From: Flavobacterium soyae
Lineage (GTDB): Bacteria > Bacteroidota > Bacteroidia > Flavobacteriales > Flavobacteriaceae
Assembly: GCF_021245985.1 (NCBI RefSeq)
Contig: NZ_JAJQXA010000007.1
Span: 1-64,000, forward strand
Length of the DNA: 64,000 bases
Reading direction: 5' to 3'
The notes below the pieces were generated by a model. The model was not told the origin of the DNA. It saw nothing but the letters and a program-made list of their open reading frames with translations, and made no database searches. A program made the translations under genes and the position numbers. Each line of letters starts with the position of its first letter. Position 1 is the first letter of the stretch. Shown here one piece after another: positions 45,907-54,982 of the stretch.

Positions 45907-47784
45907 ATGGATATTATTGACGTATCGATAATCGTAGCTTATATTTTACTCTCGGTAAGTATAGGGATTTGGATTTCAAGAAAAGCAAAAAAAGGATTAG
46001 ATGATTATTTTCTTGGCGGAAAAACAATCAAATGGTATTTCTTAGGTCTAAGTAATGGATCTGGAATGTTTGATGTTTCCGGAACTTCCTGGATGATTGG
46101 GGTACTTTTTCTATACGGCGTAAAAAGTTTTATGTTCATGTGGCTTTGGCCAATCTGGAATCAGATTTTTGTTATGATGTTCCTTGCAGTCTGGATCAGG
46201 AGATCAAAAGTAATGACAGGTTCTGAATGGATTTTAACCCGTTTTGGTAGTGACAGAGCCGGAAAAGCATCGCATATTATTGTGGCTATTTTTGCCATTA
46301 TTTCTACAATTGGTTTCATCGCTTATTTCTTCGAAGGAATCGGAAAATTTGTAACCATTATTCTTCCGTGGGATTTAACGCTTCATTATGGCGACTTGAT
46401 TTTATTAACATCAGAGCGTTCTTATGCATTAATCATCATCTTTTTAACTACGATTTATACCGTTAAGGGAGGAATGTTTTCTGTAGTGGCTACAGAGGTT
46501 GTACAATATTTAATTATGATTATAGCCGGCGTTTTAATTGCCGGATATGCTTTTATCAATTATACTGATATTCAGATTAATTCGGTTATTACCGAAGAAT
46601 GGAAAAATGTTTTCTTCGGTTGGCAGTTTGAAACCCAATGGAGCGATAAATTCCAAACCTTCAATAACTTAATTGACTCTGAAGGTTATAAAATGTTTGG
46701 TGCCTTTATTGGAATGACCTTGTTCAAAGGTTTCTTTGCAAGTGTTGCCGGACCAACGCCGAGTTATGATTTACAAAGAGTTCTTTCGACTAAATCAGTA
46801 AAAGAAGCGGCGTATATGAGCGGTTTCACCAATTTAATTTTGTTCATCCCAAGATATTTATTAATCACAGGAATTGTGGTAATTGCTTTGGTAAACTTAG
46901 CACCGGAATTAAATGCAAATGCAGGATTAACAGGAGCCGATCTGGAATTATTAATGCCAAAAGTCGTAAATTTATATATCCCGGTTGGAATTAAAGGAAT
47001 TTTACTGGCAGGTTTATTAGCCGCTTTCATGTCTGGATTTTCAGCGTTTGTAAATGCTGGACCGGCCTATATTGTAAACGATATTTATAAAAAATACTTT
47101 AAGCCGGTTGCGACAAACGAACATTATATTAAAGTAAGTCAGATTTCATCTTTTTTAGTGGTTGGTTTAGGAGTTTTTATGGGATTCTTTGCAGATTCAA
47201 TCAATTCCTTAACGCTTTGGATTACAAGTGCTTTATACGGAGGTTATGTAGCAGCGAATTTCCTAAAATGGATTTGGTGGCGTTTTAACGGCTGGGGTTA
47301 TTTCTGGGGAATGTTCGCCGGATTAATCATAGCTTCTCTGCAATTTGTTTTAGGTCAAAGCAAAGGAAGTTTAACCGAGGGATCATTTTTATATGATTTA
47401 GCACAAGTGCAGGCTATTTACCTTTTCCCGCTGATATTTGGTTTCTCTATTTTAGGATGTATTTTAGGAACGTTCTTAAGCAAACCAACAGATATGGAAG
47501 TTTTAAAATCGTTTTATACTAACGTAAGACCTTGGGGATTCTGGAACCCGGTTTATAAAGTATTAAAAGCAGAAGATCTGGCTTTCGAAAAAAATAATGA
47601 TTTCTGGAGAGATATGCTGAATTGCGCCATAGGAATTGTGTGGCAGTCAAGCATGATTTTACTTCCGATATTCTTCATCATCAGAGATTATCCAAAAGCA
47701 ATTACGGCTTTGATTGTGTTTTTAGTAACGACTACGATATTAAAATTCACATGGTTGGATAAGGTTAGAAAAATTGAAGATTAA
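45907..47784 (+). CDS. Sodium:solute symporter (SSS family)
   Basis: The 625-residue inner-membrane protein has about 13-14 hydrophobic segments and the SSS pattern (DYFLGGKTIKWYFLGLSNGSG, GTSWMIGVLFLYG, AAFMSGFSAFVNAGPAYIVND). Lying 43 bp after GH92 and before the cytoplasmic GH130, it probably brings a small N-glycan product, perhaps Man-beta-1,4-GlcNAc, from periplasm to cytoplasm. This is inferred from order; the family also carries sialic acid, other sugars and amino acids. Confidence 0.9.
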   Translation: MDIIDVSIIVAYILLSVSIGIWISRKAKKGLDDYFLGGKTIKWYFLGLSNGSGMFDVSGTSWMIGVLFLYGVKSFMFMWLWPIWNQIFVMMFLAVWIRRSKVMTGSEWILTRFGSDRAGKASHIIVAIFAIISTIGFIAYFFEGIGKFVTIILPWDLTLHYGDLILLTSERSYALIIIFLTTIYTVKGGMFSVVATEVVQYLIMIIAGVLIAGYAFINYTDIQINSVITEEWKNVFFGWQFETQWSDKFQTFNNLIDSEGYKMFGAFIGMTLFKGFFASVAGPTPSYDLQRVLSTKSVKEAAYMSGFTNLILFIPRYLLITGIVVIALVNLAPELNANAGLTGADLELLMPKVVNLYIPVGIKGILLAGLLAAFMSGFSAFVNAGPAYIVNDIYKKYFKPVATNEHYIKVSQISSFLVVGLGVFMGFFADSINSLTLWITSALYGGYVAANFLKWIWWRFNGWGYFWGMFAGLIIASLQFVLGQSKGSLTEGSFLYDLAQVQAIYLFPLIFGFSILGCILGTFLSKPTDMEVLKSFYTNVRPWGFWNPVYKVLKAEDLAFEKNNDFWRDMLNCAIGIVWQSSMILLPIFFIIRDYPKAITALIVFLVTTTILKFTWLDKVRKIED

Positions 47785-47804
47785 GAAAAAAGATTAAAGA
47801 TAGA

Positions 47805-47911
47805 GTTTGTCATCCTTGACGAAGGAAGGATCACACACATAACTCGACAAAGATTATCGATTTAGATTGCGGAGTTTCTAGTGTGATCCTTCCTTCGTCA
47901 GGATGACAAAC
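47805..47911. repeat. Intergenic inverted repeat, family A (copy 5)
   Basis: The arms run GTTTGTCATCCTTGACGAAG and, at the far end, CTTCGTCAGGATGACAAAC. Base differences from the CATTTCG-type copies are matched on the opposite arm. The loop has CTCGACAAAGATTATCGATT. The right arm overlaps the possible early start of GH130 (47903). Confidence 0.85.
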
Positions 47912-47941
47912 AAAAAAATAAAAACAATAAAAAACAAAAAA

Positions 47942-48907
47942 ATGAGCAGTATTCCTTGGCAAGACAGACCCGAAAACAGTAACGATGTAATGTGGAGATA
48001 TTCTGAAAATCCAATTATCGACAGATATGCAATACCATCATCAAACAGTATTTTTAATAGTGCTGTAGTTCCTTTTGGAGATGGTTATGCGGGAGTTTTC
48101 AGATGTGATAATAAAGCGGTTCAAATGAATATTTTTGCCGGCTTTAGTAAAAATGGAATCGATTGGGACATTAACCACGAACCAATCGTAATGCAGTCAG
48201 GTAATACTGACATGATTGAATCTGCTTATAAATACGATCCGCGTGTGGTTTTCATCGAAGACCGTTACTGGATTACCTGGTGTAATGGTTACAATGGACC
48301 AACAATTGGTATTGGATATACTTTTGATTTTAAAGAGTTTTTTCAATGCGAAAATGCCTTTTTACCATTCAACAGAAACGGAGTATTATTTCCGCAAAAA
48401 ATAAACGGAAAATACGCGATGTTAAGCCGTCCAAGTGATAATGGACATACGCCTTTTGGAGATATCTGGATCAGCTACAGCCCGGATATGAAATACTGGG
48501 GAGAACACCGTTTGGTAATGAAACCAAGTCCTTTTGAGCAAAGCGCATGGCAGTGTACAAAAGTAGGAGCTGGACCAATTCCTATTTTAACAAACGAAGG
48601 CTGGCTGATGATCTATCACGGAGTTATCAATACCTGCAATGGTTTCCGTTATGCAATGGGATCAGCGCTTTTAGATGTAGATTCACCAGACAAAGTAAAA
48701 TACAGAACACAGCCTTATTTATTAGGGCCAGCAGAGATTTATGAAATGGTAGGAGATGTGCCTAACGTTGTTTTTCCATGTGCCGCTTTACACGATACTG
48801 AGGAAGATAAACTGGCTGTTTATTATGGTGCAGCAGATACAGCCGTAGCCATTGCATTTGGTAAATTAAGTGAAGTGATTCAGTTTACAAAAGATAATAG
48901 TTTATAG
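47942..48907 (+). CDS. GH130 phosphorylase, probable beta-1,4-mannosyl-N-acetylglucosamine phosphorylase
   Basis: The ATG at 47942 gives a 321-residue cytoplasmic protein without signal peptide. An in-frame ATG at 47903 lies in the repeat and only adds a lysine-rich leader. The GH130 five-blade fold residues are present: [18 protein letters not shown], the catalytic Asp99 in [12 protein letters not shown], and MIYHGVI. Enzymes of this type phosphorolyse Man-beta-1,4-GlcNAc, the N-glycan core unit, to mannose-1-phosphate and GlcNAc. Neighbouring GH92, SSS and amidase genes support this role over mannan use. Confidence 0.92.
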   Translation: MSSIPWQDRPENSNDVMWRYSENPIIDRYAIPSSNSIFNSAVVPFGDGYAGVFRCDNKAVQMNIFAGFSKNGIDWDINHEPIVMQSGNTDMIESAYKYDPRVVFIEDRYWITWCNGYNGPTIGIGYTFDFKEFFQCENAFLPFNRNGVLFPQKINGKYAMLSRPSDNGHTPFGDIWISYSPDMKYWGEHRLVMKPSPFEQSAWQCTKVGAGPIPILTNEGWLMIYHGVINTCNGFRYAMGSALLDVDSPDKVKYRTQPYLLGPAEIYEMVGDVPNVVFPCAALHDTEEDKLAVYYGAADTAVAIAFGKLSEVIQFTKDNSL

Positions 48908-48915
48908 AAAAAAAC

Positions 48916-49986
48916 ATGCGTTTAAAATTTCAATGGTTAACAGTTGTTCTAGTTTCTTTTTCGGCTGTGGGTTTTGCACAGTCAAAAAAAAATACGATTA
49001 TTCCTAAAACATACACAGCGGCAAAAACGACAAGTCCAATCACAATCGATGGAGACGAATCTGACGTTTCATGGAGCAAAGCAGACTGGACAGATCTTTT
49101 TGAAGATATAGAAAATGATGTAAAGCCTAAATATGCAACAAAAGTTAAAATGCTGTGGGACGAAACCAATTTTTATATATTAGCAAAGATTGATGAGCCG
49201 CACGTTTGGGCAAATTTAAAGCAACGTGACACTATTATTTTTTACAACAATGACTTTGAAGTTTTTATAGATCCCGACAGCGACACTTTTAACTATTACG
49301 AATTAGAAATAAACGCCTTGAACACTGCTTGGGATCTATTCTTATCAAAACCTTACAGAGAAAACGATAATGTTGTTTTAAACGACTGGAACATTCCGGG
49401 TTTAAAATCAGCAGTTAAAATTCACGGAACACTTAATAATCCAACCGATATTGATCAGGGCTGGGTTTTAGAAATGGCGATTCCGTGGGCATCTTACAAA
49501 ACATCTTATTTCGATCAAAACGTGCCTGCAGATAAATTCTGGAGAGTCAATTTCTCAAGGGTAAACTGGCAGCATTCAATTGTTGACGGTAAATACGAAC
49601 GCAAAAAAGATGCTGAAGGAAAATTTCTGCCAGAGTACAACTGGGTTTGGTCGCCAATGGGTGTAATTAATATGCATGAACCTGAAAAATGGGGTTATGT
49701 TTATTTTTCTACTAAAGAAACAAAAGATAACTTTACAATTCCGCAGGACGAAAAAGTAAAATGGGAACTTTACAATTTATACAGAGCTCAAAAAGAGTAT
49801 TTTCAAAAGAATAAAGTTTGGGCAAAATCGCTGTCGAATCTAACAAAAGAAACTATCAGTGTTGATAATAAAATTTTAAAGCCTATCTTAGAAAACCATT
49901 CTGCAGGATATAATATTTCAGTAAAAAGTCCTTTTTCAAATCAAACATTTGTTATAAAGCAGGACGGGAAAATAATAACAAAGTAA
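48916..49986 (+). CDS. CBM9-like carbohydrate-binding exported protein
   Basis: The 356-residue protein has a signal peptide (to about GFAQ) and one beta-sandwich of the CBM9-like type. Its pattern includes PITIDGDESDVSWSKADW, VKMLWDETNFYILAKI, YNNDFEVFIDPDSDTFNYYELEINA and WVLEMAIPWAS. About 80 charged residues at the C-terminus are of unknown role. No catalytic motif is visible. It starts 8 bp after GH130 and ends 6 bp before the GHL10-like gene, so it is probably co-transcribed with them. It could present or capture glycan in the periplasm. Confidence 0.82.
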   Translation: MRLKFQWLTVVLVSFSAVGFAQSKKNTIIPKTYTAAKTTSPITIDGDESDVSWSKADWTDLFEDIENDVKPKYATKVKMLWDETNFYILAKIDEPHVWANLKQRDTIIFYNNDFEVFIDPDSDTFNYYELEINALNTAWDLFLSKPYRENDNVVLNDWNIPGLKSAVKIHGTLNNPTDIDQGWVLEMAIPWASYKTSYFDQNVPADKFWRVNFSRVNWQHSIVDGKYERKKDAEGKFLPEYNWVWSPMGVINMHEPEKWGYVYFSTKETKDNFTIPQDEKVKWELYNLYRAQKEYFQKNKVWAKSLSNLTKETISVDNKILKPILENHSAGYNISVKSPFSNQTFVIKQDGKIITK

Positions 49987-49992
49987 ACCACT

Positions 49993-51069
49993 ATGAAACT
50001 ACCAAAACTATTACTTTTTTTACTGGCATTCAGCATTTTTTCTTGTGCCAAAAAAGAAGAAACCACATTTAAATTTGGGGTCTGGACAACCGCAGACGCC
50101 AAAAAATCAGATGCAGACTACACAAAAGAATTCAAAAAATATAAAGACGGCGGTATTGACGAAGTATTAATTAATACCACAACAGATCCTAAACTTTTAA
50201 AAAGATTAGTACCCCTTGCCACTAAAGAAGGCCTAAAAGTTCACGCCTGGATTATGGCCATGAACAGACCCGGAGATTCTGTTGCATTACAGCATCCGGA
50301 ATGGTATCAGGTAAGCAAAGAAGGTAAATCCTGCTTCGATAACCGCCCTTATGTTGATTATTATCAATGGTTATGCCCAACCAGAAAAGAATCAAGAGAA
50401 CATGTTTTACATTTAGTTGAAGAACTGGCAAAAGTTGATGGAATCGAAAGTGTTCATTTAGATTATATTCGTTTCCCGGACATCTTTTTACCAATTAGTT
50501 TATTACCAAAATACAACTTAGTTCAGGATGTAGAATTACCTCAATTTGATTTTTGTTATTGTGACGAATGTGTAAAAGCATTTGAAAAAATCCACCATAA
50601 AAATCCAAAAGAAAGCCACAACACTTCTATCGATATGGAGTGGAAAAACTTCAGATTAAATGCAATACAAGCCGTTGTAAACGATGCTTACGCAATTGCG
50701 CACAAACACAACAAACAATTAACCGCAGCTGTATTTCCTTATCCGGAAATGGCAGACCATATGGTGCGCCAGCGCTGGGACAAATGGAATATTGACGAAG
50801 TATATCCAATGATTTACCACAGTTTTTACAATGAAGAAATTGACTGGGTAGGTTATGCCACAAAACAAGGTGCTGCAGATTTAGAAGGTAAGAAAACGAA
50901 AATCAATACAGGAATTTATATTCCGGGATTGAAAAACGATAAAGAACTAAAAGAAGCTATTTTGTTAGCAAAAGAAAATGGAGCAGCCGGTGTTTCATTT
51001 TTTGACGGAAATGCATTGTCAGAAAGCAATTTAAAGACAATCAAAGAAACAAAAGCAAGTTTAAAGTAA
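49993..51069 (+). CDS. GHL10-like TIM-barrel lipoprotein, uncharacterised; possible endo-acting glycosidase
   Basis: The 358-residue lipoprotein (lipobox IFSCAK, Cys18) looks like a (beta/alpha)8 glycosidase related to the DUF187/GHL10 group. Its signature VHLDYIRFPD (154-163) resembles the strand-4 motif of that group, and HAWIMAMN, TAAVFPYP and EVYPMIYH mark other strand ends. An unusual FCYCDECVKAFEK segment at 187-199 has three clustered cysteines. No activity is known to me. In the operon it lies between GH130/CBM9-like genes and an amidase that acts on GlcNAc-Asn. A chitobiose-core-cleaving enzyme would connect those steps, and no GH18, GH85 or GH163-like gene is seen nearby. The role is inference. 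Confidence 0.72.
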   Translation: MKLPKLLLFLLAFSIFSCAKKEETTFKFGVWTTADAKKSDADYTKEFKKYKDGGIDEVLINTTTDPKLLKRLVPLATKEGLKVHAWIMAMNRPGDSVALQHPEWYQVSKEGKSCFDNRPYVDYYQWLCPTRKESREHVLHLVEELAKVDGIESVHLDYIRFPDIFLPISLLPKYNLVQDVELPQFDFCYCDECVKAFEKIHHKNPKESHNTSIDMEWKNFRLNAIQAVVNDAYAIAHKHNKQLTAAVFPYPEMADHMVRQRWDKWNIDEVYPMIYHSFYNEEIDWVGYATKQGAADLEGKKTKINTGIYIPGLKNDKELKEAILLAKENGAAGVSFFDGNALSESNLKTIKETKASLK

Positions 51070-51074
51070 TATTT

Positions 51075-51222
51075 TTTAAATACATAGAAACATAATATAG
51101 ATAATTCAACTTTGTCAAAGTTTTAAACTTTGACAAAGTTCATCCGGTATAATTATGTTTGTTAATGCAAGTGAAACGCTTTTTATTCGGTTTCAAAAAC
51201 TATGTCCCTATGTGTTTAAATA
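51075..51222. repeat. Family B inverted repeat with an internal perfect hairpin
   Basis: The ends TTAAATACATAGAAACATA and TATGTCCCTATGTGTTTAA are inverted. AAGTGAAACGC lies near 51169. Inside, AACTTTGTCAAAGTT (51108-51122) and AACTTTGACAAAGTT (51126-51140) form a perfect 15-bp hairpin with a 3-nt loop. It separates the GHL10-like gene from the amidase. Confidence 0.8.
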
Positions 51223-51240
51223 AAACTAAAAGTAAACAGC

Positions 51241-52266
51241 ATGTCAAATAGAAGAGACTTTATCAAAAAAGCAGCTTTAGGCGCAGCAGCCGTAAGTTCT
51301 GTCGGTTTTAGCGGATTTGCGAAAGAGAAAGAAAATGAAAAAGAAGGCGTATTAGAATTTCCTTCAAAAAAAGTAAAAAAGCCGGTTGTTATTTCGACAT
51401 GGAATCACGGCTTGCCTGCAAATCAGGAAACCTGGAAAGAATTAAAAGCCGGAAAATCAGCCTTAGATGCAATTGAAGCCGGAATGAAAATTCCCGAAGC
51501 AGATCCAAATGTTCGCAGCGTTGGTTATGGAGGATATCCGGACCGCGAAGGAAAAGTAACTCTTGATGCCTGTATTATGGATCACAACAGTAATTGTGGT
51601 TCGGTTTGTTTTTTACAAAATATTATGCATCCAATTTCTGTAGCAAAAAGAGTATTACAAAATACACCGCACGTAATGCTTGCCGGACAAGGCGCATTGC
51701 AGTTTGCTCTATCAGAAGGATTTAAAGAAGAAAATTTACTAACTCCGGAATCAGAAAGAGACTGGAAAAAGTGGCTGGAAGATTCTAAATACAAACCAGT
51801 AATTAATATAGAAAATCACGATACCATAAGTATGTTAATGTTAGATCAGGATGGTAATCTTGCGGGTGGCTGCACAACAAGCGGCGCTGCCTGGAAAATG
51901 CATGGCCGCGTCGGTGACTCCCCAATCATTGGCGCTGGTCTTTTTCTGGATAACGAAGTAGGAGCTGCGGCAGCAACCGGTTTGGGCGAAGCTGTAATAA
52001 GAACAGCTGGAAGTGCAATGGTTGTCGAATTAATGCGTCAGGGAAAATCACCTTTTGATGCCTGTAAAGAAATTACAGAACGTATTTACAACAAACACAA
52101 AAACCACAAAGACATGGAATACCTGCAGGTTGGTTTTATCGCCTTAAATAAAAATGGCGAACATGCAGGTTACAGCCTTAGATCTGGCTTTAATTATGCT
52201 GTTTCTGATGACGAAAAAGGCCACAGAATGGAAGATGCTAAATTTAAAATGTCCTGGGATAAATAA
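51241..52266 (+). CDS. N4-(beta-N-acetylglucosaminyl)-L-asparaginase (glycosylasparaginase)
   Basis: The 341-residue protein has a Tat signal (SNRRDFIKKAALGAAAVSS) and is exported folded. It is an Ntn-hydrolase that splits the amide between GlcNAc and asparagine after self-cleavage before a threonine. The processing site is ENHDT-ISM, with Thr195 becoming the nucleophile. GGCTTSGAAWKMHGRVGDSP and GAAAATGLGE match the family substrate site. It removes the last sugar from asparagine after deglycosylation, yielding Asp, and implies that an upstream enzyme cuts the chitobiose core. Repeats flank the gene on both sides. Confidence 0.95.
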   Translation: MSNRRDFIKKAALGAAAVSSVGFSGFAKEKENEKEGVLEFPSKKVKKPVVISTWNHGLPANQETWKELKAGKSALDAIEAGMKIPEADPNVRSVGYGGYPDREGKVTLDACIMDHNSNCGSVCFLQNIMHPISVAKRVLQNTPHVMLAGQGALQFALSEGFKEENLLTPESERDWKKWLEDSKYKPVINIENHDTISMLMLDQDGNLAGGCTTSGAAWKMHGRVGDSPIIGAGLFLDNEVGAAAATGLGEAVIRTAGSAMVVELMRQGKSPFDACKEITERIYNKHKNHKDMEYLQVGFIALNKNGEHAGYSLRSGFNYAVSDDEKGHRMEDAKFKMSWDK

Positions 52267-52305
52267 TTATCACGTTTAGAACTTTGACAAAGTTTAACGA
52301 CACAG

Positions 52306-52411
52306 TTTTGTCATCCTGAGGAACGAAGGATCACACAAGTAGATCGACAAAGATTGGCGAGTTGCTTTGAGGAATTCCTAGTGTGATCCTTCGTTCCTCA
52401 GGATGACAAAC
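52306..52411. repeat. Intergenic inverted repeat, family A (copy 6)
   Basis: The arms TTTGTCATCCTGAGGAACGA and TCGTTCCTCAGGATGACAAA are perfectly complementary, with further pairing towards a loop containing ATCGACAAAGATTGGCGAG. It ends 19 bp before the GH20 start codon. A related AACTTTGACAAAGTT motif lies just before it at 52281-52295. Confidence 0.88.
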
Positions 52412-52430
52412 AAAAACCAAAAAACAAAGA

Positions 52431-54743
52431 ATGAAAAAATTACTAGTCCTATTAACCCTAATCATTTCAATTTTCTCGGCTCGTGCGCAGAAAGTTTACA
52501 CAGAAAGTGATATCCATATCATTCCAAAACCAAGTCAGACTCTTATTAAAACAGGTGTTTTTGAATTTACAAAAGATACAAAGTTTGTAGTAAACGGTGA
52601 TTTCCAAAAAGATGCTGCAAATGCTTTGGCTTCTAAATTTGAAGTTGCTGCAGGATGGAAACCAGAAACGATAACAAAAGCTCCAATAAGCAATTTTGTT
52701 CAGTTTAAAGTAGATCCGAACTTAAAAAATGAAGCTTACGTTTTAGATGTTAATCCGACAAGTATTGTTATTTCTGCAAAAGGAAATGTTGGTTTTTTAT
52801 ATGGTTTAGAAAGTGTTAGACAATTACTTCCTGAAGCTATTGAAAGTAAATATGCAATCACTTCTGCAAAATGGCAGATTCCAAGTTTAACGATTAATGA
52901 TGAACCGCGTTTTAAGTGGAGAGGTTTAATGCTGGATTTATCACGTCATTTCTTTGATAAGAATTATATTCTGGCTACAATTGATCGTTTGGCAATGCAC
53001 AAAATGAACGTTTTGCATTTGCATTTAGTTGATGATCAAGGCTGGAGAATTGAAATAAAAAAATATCCAAAACTAACAGAAGTCGGCGCTTGGAGAGTAG
53101 ATCAGGAAAATACAAGCTGGAACGCCAGATTGACTACAAATCCTGACGAAAAAGGAACTTACGGTGGATTTTTTACACAAGAAGAATTAAAAGAAATTGT
53201 AAAATACGCAGCTACAAAAGGAATCGAAATTATTCCAGAAATCGAAATGCCGGCTCACGTAAGTTCTGCAATTGCAGCTTATCCAGAATTGGCTTGTTTC
53301 AATCAGAGAATTGGAGTTCCTTCTGGTGGATTATGGCCAATTACAGATATTTATTGTGCTGGAAAAGAATCTACATTTGAGTTTTTACAAAATGTAATTG
53401 ATGAAGTAATCACAATTTTTCCTTCAAAATACATTCATATTGGCGGCGACGAAGCTACGAAAACCAATTGGGCAAAATGTCCGAATTGCCAGAAAAGAAT
53501 TAAAGATGAACATTTAAAAAGCGTAGAAGAATTACAAAGTTATTTTGTAAAACGCATGGAAAAATACATCAACTCAAAAGGTAAAAAAGTTATCGGTTGG
53601 GATGAAATTTTAGAAGGTGGTTTAGCTCCAGATGCAACTGTGATGAGCTGGAGAGGAATGAAAGGCGGAATTGAAGCAGCAGATCAAGGTCATGACGTAA
53701 TTATGACACCTGAAACTCCTTGTTATTTCAATTTTTACCAAGGTCCTCAAAACGAAGAACCTTTAGCTTTTGATGCTTATAATCCGTTAAGCGAAGTGTA
53801 CAAATTTGATCCTGTAGTTTCAACAATGACGCCTCAGGAAGCTGCACACGTATTGGGCGGACAGGCTAATTTATGGGCAGAACATTTAGCATTGCCAAAA
53901 GATTCTGAGTATATGATTTTTCCAAGATTGGCAGCTTTATCAGAAACATTATGGAGTCCGAAAGAAAAACGCAATTGGAATGATTTTACATCAAGATTAT
54001 TCTCAATGTTCAAACGTTACGATTATCAGGGTTTAAATTATGCGAAGAGTGCTTATTTGGTTACCGCTTCTTCAACGGCTGATTTGGCTAATAAACAAAT
54101 TAAAGTCGAGTTGAAAAATGAATTCCCTAATCCAGATATCCGCTATGTTTTTGGAAACCAAAGCATTGATTATCATGCTATAAAATATACTACTCCAATT
54201 GAAATTAAAGAAACTACAGTTTTAAAAGCTTCTTTGTTTCAAGACGAAAAACCAGTTGGAAAAACATTTACAGATACTATAGTTTTCCATAAGGGATTTG
54301 CGAAAAAAGTGAAATACTTAACGCCTTTTAATGATAATTATAAAGGGGATGCCAATACTATGGTAAACAGTATTAGAGGAAGCAAAAATTTCCATGACGG
54401 GCAATGGCAGGCTTGGCTGGTTAATGATATGGAATTGGTAATTGATCTTGAAAAAACAGAAAGCATTGAACAAGTTACAGTTGGAGCTTTAGAAAGTCAA
54501 GGTGCTGGAGTTAATTTCCCGATTCAATTGAAAGTATTGATTTCTACTGATGGAATTAAATATACGCAAGTTGGGAAAATAACACGTGCGTATGCAGTAA
54601 ATCCAGTTCCGGAATTGAAAGATTTCAAAATCAATTTCCAAAAGCAAAATGCACGTTTTGTAAAAGTAATTGGCGGTAACCTGAAGAAAAGCCCGAAAGG
54701 AGAAAGCTCTTGGTTGTTTGTGGATGAAATTTTGGTGAATTAA
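52431..54743 (+). CDS. GH20 beta-N-acetylhexosaminidase
   Basis: The 770-residue exported enzyme (signal peptide to about ARAQ) has the GH20b N-terminal domain (about 28-155). The barrel begins at FKWRGLMLDLSRHF, and the catalytic Asp340-Glu341 pair is in IHIGGDEATKTNW. The substrate-assisted active site includes WDEILEGGL. After the barrel come a chitobiase-like segment and a C-terminal F5/8-type binding domain. It removes terminal GlcNAc or GalNAc from N-glycan antennae. The gene sits among AGA, GH35 and GH29 with the same orientation. Confidence 0.96.
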   Translation: MKKLLVLLTLIISIFSARAQKVYTESDIHIIPKPSQTLIKTGVFEFTKDTKFVVNGDFQKDAANALASKFEVAAGWKPETITKAPISNFVQFKVDPNLKNEAYVLDVNPTSIVISAKGNVGFLYGLESVRQLLPEAIESKYAITSAKWQIPSLTINDEPRFKWRGLMLDLSRHFFDKNYILATIDRLAMHKMNVLHLHLVDDQGWRIEIKKYPKLTEVGAWRVDQENTSWNARLTTNPDEKGTYGGFFTQEELKEIVKYAATKGIEIIPEIEMPAHVSSAIAAYPELACFNQRIGVPSGGLWPITDIYCAGKESTFEFLQNVIDEVITIFPSKYIHIGGDEATKTNWAKCPNCQKRIKDEHLKSVEELQSYFVKRMEKYINSKGKKVIGWDEILEGGLAPDATVMSWRGMKGGIEAADQGHDVIMTPETPCYFNFYQGPQNEEPLAFDAYNPLSEVYKFDPVVSTMTPQEAAHVLGGQANLWAEHLALPKDSEYMIFPRLAALSETLWSPKEKRNWNDFTSRLFSMFKRYDYQGLNYAKSAYLVTASSTADLANKQIKVELKNEFPNPDIRYVFGNQSIDYHAIKYTTPIEIKETTVLKASLFQDEKPVGKTFTDTIVFHKGFAKKVKYLTPFNDNYKGDANTMVNSIRGSKNFHDGQWQAWLVNDMELVIDLEKTESIEQVTVGALESQGAGVNFPIQLKVLISTDGIKYTQVGKITRAYAVNPVPELKDFKINFQKQNARFVKVIGGNLKKSPKGESSWLFVDEILVN

Positions 54744-54746
54744 ATA

Positions 54747-54868
54747 TTTTTAAACACATAGATACATAGATTTTTTTTTAAACTTGGTAAAAAAGTTTAG
54801 AAAGAAACTAGTTTCCAACACATAGCTTAATGCGAAATGCTTGTGACAGCTTTGTCAAAGTTTGTCAC
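54747..54868. repeat. Partial family B end and hairpin between GH20 and GH35
   Basis: TTTTAAACACATAGATACATAGA (about 54750-54771) matches the left end of the family B elements. GTGACAGCTTTGTC (54843 onward) pairs with AAGTTTGTCAC (to 54868) as a hairpin containing the CTTTGTCAAAG core. The rest of the gap to 54982 is AT-rich with nothing further seen. Confidence 0.65.
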
Positions 54869-54982
54869 TTCGATAAAGTAAAATTATTAAAGAATAACTC
54901 TCTGTAGTATTTGATTATCAAGGTTGTTTACTACTTTAAGATTGCAGTTTTTTAAGTTTATAAATGTATAATCTGAAAAAAA

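Noticed and set aside
47903..47941. ATG at 47903 as the GH130 start
   Set aside because: It overlaps the family A repeat and adds only a lysine-rich stretch. The ATG at 47942 gives the usual cytoplasmic GH130 N-terminus.
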